NCBI RefSeq assembly: GCF_029227915.1 | Contig: NC_079883.1 | Coordinates: forward strand, 25,358,001-25,422,000 | DNA length: 64,000 nucleotides | Source: Hydractinia symbiolongicarpus | Taxonomy: Eukaryota > Cnidaria > Hydrozoa > Anthoathecata > Hydractiniidae | Direction: 5' to 3' | Part shown: in pieces, positions 51,001 to 61,149 of the stretch | Numbering within the stretch: position 1 is the stretch's first letter | How the letters are laid out: each line of letters opens with the position of its first letter | Position numbers and translations under genes: made by a program | Notes under the pieces: model-generated | Databases searched by the model: none | What the model was told of the DNA's origin: nothing | Seen by the model: the letters and a program-made list of their open reading frames with translations, nothing else

Positions 51001-53237
51001 TTTAGGTGGTCCTTGCTTTAGGAGATTACATGAGTGTACAGTGTCATTCATGCATTGGTGGTACCAATATTGGTGAAGATATTCGGAAGCTTGATTACGG
51101 TCAACACATTGTCTCTGGAACACCTGGTCGCGTTTTCGGTTAGTTCTAATATTCTGTTGTTGTTTCGATTAAAGTAAAATCACTTTGTTAACGTTAAGAA
51201 TTAAAAATGTTTATACTTTTCCCTGTCCCCAATATATGATATCAGTTCTCTTTAATGTTTGGGGCACTTTTAAAGGAAACCTTAGGTTAAAAATTTGACC
51301 TTTGTAACAATTTGATACCTTATTTTGAAAAATTTTTGCGAGTAGAAGTGTTTATAAAAGTATTTCAGAGTTTTTCTGAAATTACAAGAAATCTCGTTTG
51401 TCCCAAACCCCCCAAAATAAATAAATATTTTTTACTGACAACTTCAAAAGCGATGGTGTTTAGAACATGGCAAATCAATCAATTTCGAGTGATTCCACAA
51501 ACTTAGCACCACACAATAATATACCTCCCAATAAAGTATGCCTTGAACTAAAATAAGTTTAACAATGCTATTTAGACATGATCAAACGACGTAATCTCCG
51601 TACTCGATCAATCAAAATGTTGATTCTCGATGAGTCCGATGAAATGTTGAACAAAGGTAATATGAATTATTTTATTGATTTTTGAGTTTCGTTGTGTTTT
51701 TGTTGTTTTAATGTGTTGTAGCTGCAAAGTTTCTTCTGTTTAGGGTTTAAAGAACAGATTTATGACGTATACCGATTCTTACCTCCAGCAACGCAGGTAA
51801 TGCATAGTAGATATTTTGAACATTTTATTTAATGTTATTGCATTTTGTACATTCTTATACTATAATTTTTCCTGTTTACTTTTCGCGACAGAAAAATAGA
51901 AAACTATCACCTTGTCTTAAAAAGATTTCAAACATTTTTCTTGATTTTAGGTTGTACTCGTTAGTGCCACGCTACCACACGAAATCTTAGAAATGACTCG
52001 AAAGTTTATGACAGACCCGATCCGTATACTTGTGAAACGGTACGTACATATTTTTTAAGTTCAAATGCTGCGATCATAATTTGGTTTGAATTTGACTGTA
52101 CGCCAATACAAAGTGCTATGTACAGGAGGTTCTGTGAAGGTGTTAGTTGTGGTTTCCTGTAGCTGTATATCAATATTTTTTAATTTTCTCTACCTAGTGA
52201 TGAGTTGACGTTAGAAGGAATCAAGCAATTTTTCGTTGCCGTTGAAAGGGAAGAATGGAAATTCGACACCCTGTGCGATTTATACGACACGCTGACGATT
52301 ACCCAAGCCGTTATATTCTGCAACACCAAACGTAAGGTAGACTGGCTAACTGAGAAAATGCGCGAGGCGAACTTCACTGTCGTTTCAATGCACGGCGACA
52401 TGCCGCAAAAAGAACGTGAATCTATCATGAAGGAATTTAGGTCGGGTTCAAGGTGAGAAATAGTTCTCTTCGTTTCTAAAATTTCTTAAATTTTACTGAA
52501 TTAAAAAAAAAACGAACAAGATTTTATCAGTGTACTATCTTTTGTCATGATCTTTTTAGTCGTGTTTTGATCTCCACTGATGTATGGTCACGTGGTTTGG
52601 ACGTTCCTCAAGTGTCGTTGGTTATAAATTACGACCTACCAAACAATCGTGAGTTATACATTCACAGGTGAGAAATAAATTTTACCATTTTTGGACTAAG
52701 AATAAATTACGAAATTAAGAATATTGTAAAAAAAACTTTCGCGATCATTTGACCCTATTTTCAAGTTTCTTTTGCAAAACATACCTACGTTGCAAAACGC
52801 GAAAGTTCATCCCCGCTAAAACTTTCTGTTAAAAAAATCCATGGTGAATTGCAAACCGCGAAAATTCTACACCCTTGAGGTATAGTTGAAATTCTCAAAT
52901 ATTCGAAAGTTTTTCACGAAAATTTGTCGGAAGTTAGTTCTCAAAAGTTTTTTCTCTTAAAGTATTGTTGTTTTATAGAATTGGTCGATCCGGCCGATAT
53001 GGTCGTAAAGGTGTAGCCATTAATTTCGTAAAAAGCGACGATATTCGCGTGTTACGAGACATCGAGCAATATTACAGTACCCAAATTGACGAGATGCCCA
53101 TGAACGGTAAGTTTGTGTATCTGAGCAAGCCATCTTTTTACATTGCTGTAAAACGTTTGCATTATTGCAGCTAACTTGCTTTATACACGCTTTCTTTTAA
53201 ATGGTCTTTTTTCGTTTTAGTTGCCGACTTGATTTAG
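48081..53237 (+). CDS. EIF4A3: Eukaryotic initiation factor 4A-III, DEAD-box RNA helicase of the exon-junction complex, 12 exons
   Basis: eIF4A3 is the ATP-dependent RNA clamp of the nuclear exon-junction complex, working with MAGOH, RBM8A/Y14 and CASC3. Exons: 48081-48231, 50259-50331, 50569-50635, 50861-50923, 51006-51138, 51576-51656, 51744-51796, 51951-52039, 52198-52452, 52560-52667, 52979-53106, 53221-53237. All are GT-AG and in phase; the product is 405 aa (human, from memory, 411). Helicase motifs in order: Q motif around F52 to Q59, AQSGTGKT (76-83), SPTRELA (107-113), DESD (181-184), SAT (212-214), SRGLDV (332-337) and HRIGRSGR (357-364). The C-terminus is the family ending MPMNVADLI, with the last five codons on a 17-nt exon. 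Box II is DESD rather than DEAD, and motif V starts SRG rather than ARG. The ATG context (AAG ATG G) is good. Intron 1 is 2.0 kb and holds a MITE. Confidence 0.97.
48744..49202. mobile_element. MITE with GGGTGCCGATAAGCCGC ends in eIF4A3 intron 1
   Basis: GGGTGCCGATAAGCCGCA starts the element, and its complement TGCGGCTTATCGGCACCC ends it, with inverted similarity continuing for about 100 bases (CGGGCGAGTTCGG). The element is clearly more GC-rich than its surroundings. No coding sequence is seen. Confidence 0.8.
49305..49400. repeat. Direct repeat pair in eIF4A3 intron 1
   Basis: CGATTATGTTCGTTCTATAA and its flanks (about 30 bases) occur twice, 64 bases apart. Function unknown. Confidence 0.7.
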
Positions 53238-56020
53238 TTACGGCCGAATTAACAGTGCAAAGAGAAATTCATAACATGAGGATTAAACTTGGTTGAAGGA
53301 TCAACAGCCGTTCCTCTCCCGCATTAGCTTATCGACATGTCGAAAAAAATGCTTTGATTTATGTATATATAAACGTGTGTTTAATTAGTAACTTAAAAAC
53401 ACAGTAGATTTTACCAAATTTTTGTGTAGCTTTTTCTGATCAGGTGTACTAAAGCGCAGCCAGGAAGAAAAAGCTTGCCAATGATTGGTTAATAGTCCTG
53501 CTTTGGCTAAGTCGGTAAGTTTCTCGAAGTTTTAAAAAGCTGAATTGAGCCGTACTGTAGCAAAAATGTAAATGGTCAGACGATTGGAAAAATTTTCTAC
53601 GGACCTCTTGTGGTTATTGTTACATTTTTAGTACATAGTTTTTGTCTCAGTACAAAAACCTCGATTTTGAATTTTTTCTGCGGCGACATGTTTATTTTAA
53701 AGCGGAAATCGAGCCAACTTACAATAACGCAAAGAATCCGTAAATACATAACCTTATACTAACCTTATACCCTCATACACCGGCTACTTTAAGGAATTGA
53801 AATTTGTTTGTTGTTTCGCAAAAAAAATTCCCTAAAAAATTTATTGGGAAACTCCTTATTCGTGAAAATTGATTCCCGCTAAATTGTTTTTTTTTCTTCA
53901 TTGAAAAAAAGTATGAATTGAAAAATTTCATCGAATGTCCTTAAATCCTTTTTTTTGTTAAATATGAGGACTTGCCATTGCCAATTTTCCTTAAAGTATT
54001 TCCTGCTTTATAAAAATCCTGTTTTCTGCTGTTTATTTCGAACATATTTTGATCCCGACGTGCTCGAATTAGCAGATTCGTACTACACTTCATTTCATGT
54101 CGAGGAGAGCGAACTGTCCATCGTTATATTTTACCTTGTATCTTTTAACTTCGCCCCTTATTCATTTTGTTATGTGAAACGAGGTTGTGTCAAGAGATAA
54201 TCAGTTACAACAGACGTTCTCATTCGCAAAATGCCCTGGGAACGAGGTAGTTGTATGTAGCTAAGGCTCCTGGTGTACCTCAGAGCCTTCCCTTCAATGT
54301 GTGATCGCACAAGCGAAATACCAGAAAGTGAAAAAAGCCTTAGGAATGAAATTTAGTATGTATACGAGATACGGCAGTTTATCCTTTCGCGATAACCAAA
54401 CGATCAGATAACAATCAGATATTTACTCCGGAGTTCGTAAAACATACGCGTCTTAATGCCCGAGAATTAAAAGTACGAATAAATACTCTTGTATGATTCA
54501 CCAACTTTTTCTTCGAGAAAAATTTTGACTAACGTCGATCTTCCACAGGACTTAAGCTGCTTATATACACGACTTTTTACAAGCAACTGAACTTGATTGA
54601 AAAATCATCAAGCAACTTTAGTTCTTTAATAATATCATCCTCATAACAAAAGAAAGCCCTGAGGTCAAAATTTTTATAAATTAACAGCATTTGTACGTTC
54701 TAACCTGTCAACCTTATTCCCAGGGCTATTATTCGAATACCATAAAAGCGAAAACACTTTAAACATTGTAAAATACAGAATTTTTCTAATATTTTTGACC
54801 GTCGTGAATTCTTTTGTTTGGACTCCATTTTTTTAAGATGCGACCTCCTTGTTTCTTGTCGGATGGAGAGGTCTTAACAAGGGGATGGAGAGCATGTTTG
54901 TTCTGATCGTTGCGTCAGATAAAAATGGTGCAACTGGGTAAAAGCTCCACAATGCATACATTAGAAGGGTCAAGTTTAAGACAAGAAAGTTAATTTTTTC
55001 CCCAATTTATATAAAAATAAAAAATTGATTTACCGATTTCTACAAAACCAAACTAATAAAACTTAAGAAACGTTCGAACATATTTGGTTATAGATTTGAT
55101 ATAAATACTTTATAGAAAAGAAAACTAATCTGGTAAAAATAAAATCATTTGTTTTAGTAAATCTAAGAACCAACTTCGTCGTTTTTTTTATCTGCATATA
55201 ATCATGACAGACAAAATAGTTGATGTTGTTTACTTCGCCGTGACGTTATCCTTGGTGACAATGATATCTGGAATTGGGCATTTGGGATATGCTTACCATA
55301 ATTATGAAATTTCACTTATTAATCAAATCGTTGTAAATAAATCAGTCTGCTTATGCAAATGAAGAATTTTCCCTTCTCTATCCGGACATCTTGATTTTAT
55401 TTACTGCGCCATCTTGAAAATAATAAAAATGGCGAAAGTCTTTTTTTTGCTAAAATAAAAACATTTGAATTTGCCCTATACAACAGTGCCTTAAGGGAAA
55501 AAAATTTGACGTAATTGGCAGACTTAATAAAAAAACCTGCCAAATTAAATTCCTGCTAAAATTATCTTTCTTTCGACATTCGCTATTTTTAAAAATCAGT
55601 AAATCTAGAGGTAATTTCTATATGAGAATTTAATCAACGTTTCGTTATCCCCTGTTTTGCATGTTTGTTTTTTAATATTTTCTTTTATCAATCGTCATTA
55701 AATTGCACCAATGCCGCCAAATTTTCTCTCACCATTTTTCCCGCCAAAATTTGTCCCCTTATGGTATTTACTTTAAATACTTCTCCCCTTAATTTCCTAC
55801 TGCAACAAAATTTCAAATTGAATCGCCATGCGAATTATTCAATATGTACAATATTAATGTAGAAATATGTATATATCTATATCAAAATAAAAATGTATGT
55901 ACAATCACCTTTAAAACTCCACAAAAACTCAAAGCCATGTTGCCTTCAAACGGTTGTAGGAATGTTATACGTATTTTAAAGCAAATCCTCAGTGAAATGA
56001 CGTAATCTTTCTGCAAATAA
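53238..56020. other. Convergent intergenic region, 3' flanks of eIF4A3 and the CUB gene
   Basis: No coding region is seen apart from repeat fragments listed separately. I found no canonical AATAAA close to the eIF4A3 stop. Confidence 0.5.
54225..54737. repeat. CTCGTCCCCAG-family fragments in the convergent intergenic region
   Basis: GCCCTGGGAACGAGGTAG at about 54232, GAAAGCCCTGAGGTC at about 54651 and TTATTCCCAGGGCT at about 54714 are family ends. They do not form one clean element. Confidence 0.45.
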
Positions 56021-56022
56021 CC

Positions 56023-56135
56023 AATTAAAGACGGGTTTCCAATCAAAAGAATGTGGTCCAATCGGTCGACGTCGACCACTTTATAGATGCCGATCGATTC
56101 GACCAAATTCGTTTGGATGGAAACCCGCCTTAAGA
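56023..56135. mobile_element. Short palindromic MITE with GGGTTTCCA ends
   Basis: The left end ACGGGTTTCCA and the right end TGGAAACCCGC are inverted, each next to TTAA. Inside is a perfect 14-bp palindrome, GGTCGACGTCGACC (56057-56070). About 105 bp; it may be another TTAA-specific MITE. Confidence 0.5.
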
Positions 56136-56349
56136 CTTATCGCTTAATTTCACTATCGCAATCCTGTTAAAAATTACTGCTAAAGTTAAGACCTATGGTC
56201 GACCATCTTAACAAAATCTAAATTAATTGTATGAATTGTATAAATAAAATTTGAGTAATCGTCAAATTTGCGTAAAAAAATAGATGCAGCCCAAATCGGT
56301 AAAACATACTCAACAAGGGCATACAGGTAATATATAAGACGTCACTGCC

Positions 56350-56395
56350 TTAAAATTGGTAGCATGCGGATTTTTATCTTGCGGGTTCGGTTGAA
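56350..56395 (+). other. Decayed tRNA-like fragment
   Basis: TTGGTAGCATGCGG followed by CTTGCGGGTTCGGTTGA resembles the D-arm and T-arm of a tRNA. Box B is broken (GGTTCGGTT), so it is probably a tRNA-derived SINE relic. Confidence 0.25.
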
Positions 56396-56549
56396 GATTT
56401 GTAATAAAGAAAGTTTAACTCCAAATCACTTTCGCCAAGTTAAAACCAGTAGTTTAAATGTTGAAAAGTTTTTTTTTCCGGAATGACGTTAGTATTTTAA
56501 CGCAGACGTTTTTTCCCTGAAATGATGCTACGGAATTCAAAACAACATA

Positions 56550-59500
56550 TCAGCTACTCAGGCCAGCATTAGTTCCGTCGTTGCTGGAAGCTCCATCCAT
56601 TTTACTGCGACTAAGTCCGGACTTTCCAATCGAATTATGAATAGCATGTCTCACCAAATCGTTACGAGCTCTCGTGCGCAAAACATTACCTCGCTCTTGT
56701 CCAGATGAATCGCTACTATTGCTTGAAGTCCTTCCATCACCTAGAGGAGGCATCTCAATGCCTCCTGAAATTATAATTGGATCAAGAGGATCCACGTCCG
56801 ATTCTGAACTTATCACGGATAACGACCTCTGACTTCGCTTCATTCTACCTGCACCATCAGCTTGTTCCTCGTCACTATCAGAATCAGATGGATTGGAACG
56901 AGCTTGGTACATGTTAGAAGTAGACGTTCTTTGCGAACGAGATTGCAATCTGCTTCGGTTTTTCGAAGACGCTGCAACTGCCGGACCTTCGTTCTCAGAC
57001 CCCTCTGAAGTGACTGCGTTGTAACATGGTGGGTTACCATCAAGGCCGACTAATGTACTTTTAATAACCCTTTTAGGGCGAGCTGATCGAGTATTTCTAA
57101 CTGCAACCCAGTCATCTTCGCTCTCGGAGACAACATCATAACTTGGGAGAGGCGGAAGAACTTCTAATGCCATGCCTTCGATATGGTCGTCTGCACCGGG
57201 ATAGTCAGGTGGGTCAATCGATGGCAAACGAACTGAGTTTTGACCCCGCGACAAGGTTTCTGGTGATGCTATAGGAGTAGCGGGATATAACTCTGGCTCA
57301 GCCATAACTAAAAAAATTAAAAGATTATAAGCCAGATATACCTCCACAAGCACATGTTACGTATTTACAATTTTTTACTGATTTTTTAACTTAACAAGGG
57401 TTGGTCCAGAAGAGTGCTAACTTAAACGAGAATAAACGAGAGTTTTATTTCCAAGTGCACAAGTTACTTTTCTCACATTTCTCCAAGTCATACAAGTGAC
57501 TAGCAATAAAATAAATCCTTATATACGAGTACCGTACAGATAAACACGAACATTTTCACGAGGTTATAAAAAATTAAATGTGTTTACTAGTTTACAAATC
57601 GTTTTCATAATATTAGTTTTGACAAGTTTTTAAAACTTTGGCCTTTTGAGAAACATCGTTTTTAAAAACTAACTTACCTTTTCTATACGAGGGAGGAGCC
57701 GCTTGTTGGATAGCGTCGTCGTAGTCGTTGGCAGGATCATGTTCTACCTCGACTTCAGCGCGATCGTTCGACCAACGTTTGTACAACACGGAACAGATCA
57801 AAAGTCCGATAAATATACCGAAGCTGATTGCTCCGAGTATAGCAGCAACAGATTGCAAACCAGCCAGTTCATCTATAGATAGAACAACACGTGTAAATGG
57901 TAACTCTGATATAGAGTTGGTAACTCATGTTGCAAATTTTTTACTTCACAGTTCTTAGACACCTAATATGACCAAAACCGATAAAACAACAATGCTTTAC
58001 ACAAACATCATTTTGTTTTAGACTGAAATTCCAGAAATCATAAATAGGTCCAAAATATCGCACGTTTTATAATTTCTCTTTCTTAACATCCACACACTGA
58101 AAGTGATTGACGGCTGGTACATGGTGTTCACTCAATCTAACACCTTATTCTTTCTGACATTTCTTGACTAAAATTCCTATCATTTCTATCATTTTTAATA
58201 GAAATGTCTCCATTCCATTTTATTTGAACCTTGAAATATTTTTTACTTCTTTCTAATATAATTAATATAATTCTAATAAATATAATCATATTTTAAAATT
58301 TTCTGACATTGTTGACAAAGTGAATACCCTGTGGAGAATGTATTTTGCAGATTAAAAATAGAATATTTTTGTGGCAGATTTTATACGCAAAATAGGATAT
58401 TTTCGCTTTTTCATTTTGTTTATGCTGCCAGGGCGACGGGTGAAATATAACGAACAAAGTGGGAGTACATATTTGACACTCAATCTTATAACTATATTGA
58501 TTATCAGGTTATTCTAAGCAGTGTAAATTTCCCTGTCCGCTTTTCTCTCTCCAAAAATCTTGGCCTCTAAGTTACAATTGAGCTACAAAATTTTTGCATA
58601 ATCCCTTACCTTTGTTCTTCTCCACAGTTAAAGCCATCACAAACCCTGCATCCTCAAGCGTACCAGAGCTAGAGTCAGACTTGAAAACAATACTGATTAT
58701 ATTGCCAGAACTCTTCACTTCACCCGGAATATTCGAACCACAAAGTTTGGCTAAAAAAAACAAGTTTTTAAAAACATTATAAAGCAACTAATAACTTACC
58801 ACGAGAAAACACTATCTCAAGATCTAGAAGAGAATGACAGATATATTTTTCACTTGCTGCTATAAAATGAACACCACAAAAACAGCCTACCTAACCGCTT
58901 TGATTCATCAACCGAGGATCCATCATAGATGGCAATATAGTCTAAGCATATACCAGCAAAGGGGTCCTGTAACTTGAAAACGCTGTAAAATGAAAAAAAC
59001 AATTAGTTTGTATAACTGGGACTTGACAATTCCAGAAAACGTGTTTAAAAAAGATCTTTATAAAAAACATAAAAAAATGTGCTGAGGATCAAACCATTCT
59101 TCATTTTACTGCAAATATTCATACACAACCGTTTCCTTTTCAGGGATTTGCAATGTGGCAACCTGCTACAATCTCATTTAGAAAAGCCAAATTTGCAGTG
59201 AGAAAATAGTCAGAAGTTAGGACAACACATTTTTATACCTAAATGTAACTTTAATAAAGCTGTTGCTGTTGTCTACGAGACCCTTCCATGTACAAGAGCA
59301 GTCTACACCATATGCTGCAGGATAACTTGGACTTTTCAGAGTGGATGAGCCATCTGCTGGTAGTGTAAACGTATGTCCGCAATTATCTAGATTTCCAGTT
59401 AATTGTTACTACTGTATTACTATGAGACAATTCTTGTTGTTAAGACAAGACAATTGAACAAAAAGATTTACACAGCTTAAATAAACCAGAGATTTGATGT

Positions 59501-61101
59501 GAGGTTAAAAAATCATTATGATAACAAACATTTTCTCATTATCCCATTTTCTTGCACACAATAACGGTAATACGAAAACAGGTATTTATCTCAGTTACAA
59601 ATTCAAATCAGGATTGGTTGTAAGTTTTAGCAAGGTAAATTCCGACAAAAAAAATTCCAAAAAAAAACAAAAAAAAATCTCAACAACAAAAACAACAACA
59701 ACAACAAACAACAACAACAAACAAACAGACAAAAGAAAAACAAATTGAAGGTAATTACCACATTTGTAGTCAAATGAAAGTTTCACAACAAACGACGAAA
59801 CAATGTAAATGCGTGAACCAAACAATTTGATCACAACATTTCCATGAAAAACTTCATCAGTGGGAATGTCATTCTCACAGTACCTTCGTATTCTTTTAGT
59901 TCTGCAACAAAATAAAGTTTTTTTCTTAATGTTCGGTTTTTGGACGACTAAGGGCAAGTTACAAATGTGTTTTAAGCATTTTTATGGACCATGATGGCTA
60001 TCGAAACTTGCAAGGGTTTTGCTGCTTAAAAAACATCATTAACAAAGGTACGAATTTAAGACTGCCAAATTTTATGAACACAAATCTCAACATTATTAAT
60101 CTGTTATTTCTGTGCAATTTTATAGTCGTGCAGACACACAAAGGAGCAAAAAGGATTTAATTCTTTCAGTTTTGTCGAGACATGCGAATTCTCATGGATT
60201 ATATCATGGGATAATGACTAGGATATGATTTACAGGAAACTGCCAACTCATATGACAGACAGGCAATGGGTAATAATAAAAGAAGACACAAAATTATGCC
60301 CAATTAATTACTGAGATAGAGAACATTTTGCAAATAGAAGTAAATTCAAGTACATAAGGAACAAAAATAATTGCATGGTTGATCATTTAGACCACTGCAA
60401 TATCATATAATTTCTCTATTTGTCTGTTTGTGCGTAAAAACCAGATTTTTTAAGAAAAGCGAACCACCCTCCCCCTCTCTTATTTCTACTTAGAGACATA
60501 TAAAACACAGCTTCTCTTGTCGAAAAGTTTCTACTATCTAAAAGCCCCCAATACATAAACCTCGAAACTCTAGCAAAATATACCTTAATTCTAGAATGGT
60601 AAGTTTAACATCAGTGAAACAGGAAGGAAGGTTAATGAAATGAATCTTTACATCACGTGTTGACTCTAATATCCATTCTATATTAAAATATGTACTGTTG
60701 ACAGCTCTTGAATCTACAAATGATTTTGTCACATGCAATTCTCCAGGGGGCTTGAGGATAACTGAACCTAGGATAAAAAAATTTAGAAATTTAAAAAGAT
60801 AAATCGATGCAACAATACCCAAATCTATAGCCGATATGCAATGTTATTTTTCTCAAACAAATAATCAACTAAAAATATTTATTAAGCATGCAATTTTACA
60901 TTTCAAAAATATATGAAATGAAAAAAAAGTTGTGTAGTGAATGTTGCTTGCTAAAAAGATTGATTTGGTGTTTAACAATGTTGTAAATATTGAATACTTA
61001 TCCTGTATAGCTCTCTAAAGAGTGTCAATTTTGACCAATGGTAACTTACTTAAGCATGCACAACTACAAACATGTATCAACAGGATGCAAAGTTTCTTCA
61101 T
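56550..61101 (-). CDS. Type I membrane protein with signal peptide, two CUB domains and a PPxY-rich cytoplasmic tail, 8 exons
   Basis: Coding exons: 61050-61101, 60584-60767, 59759-59901, 59239-59386, 58891-58982, 58610-58750, 57678-57872, 56550-57307; all GT-AG and in phase, 570 aa. Residues 1-19 (MKKLCILLIHVCSCACLSS) form a signal peptide. CUB1 spans about 20-126 and has only the second cysteine pair. CUB2 spans about 127-250 with both pairs and the typical CxDYIxIYDG stretch (188-197). A transmembrane helix lies at about 261-284, followed by a basic YKRW stop-transfer. The tail of about 286 residues has three PPxY motifs, PPSY (313-316), PPDY (351-354) and PPCY (411-414), plus PPLPSY (370-375) and Ser/Asp/Glu-rich stretches. 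PPxY motifs are known ligands of WW domains, including Nedd4-family ubiquitin ligases. Two CUB domains recall NETO proteins, but no LDLa module is visible. The last exon encodes almost the whole tail. I do not recognise a named orthologue. Confidence 0.85.
59681..59728. repeat. (CAA)n microsatellite in the CUB-gene intron
   Basis: Repeated CAA/CAAA units between coding exons 3 and 4 of the CUB gene. Confidence 0.8.
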
Positions 61102-61149
61102 ACCAGTGCTTGTGCAATACCAATTGCATGCCCATATTATGCAAGTCTG

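Noticed and set aside
53955-54200. 81-codon frame downstream of eIF4A3
   Set aside because: No start context or family match; the eIF4A3 stop and C-terminal motif are already complete upstream.
59518-59957. Long plus-strand frame and long minus-strand continuation rich in Lys/Asn or Val/Phe
   Set aside because: Both come from translating the (CAA)n microsatellite; only 59759-59901 on the minus strand is a real exon.
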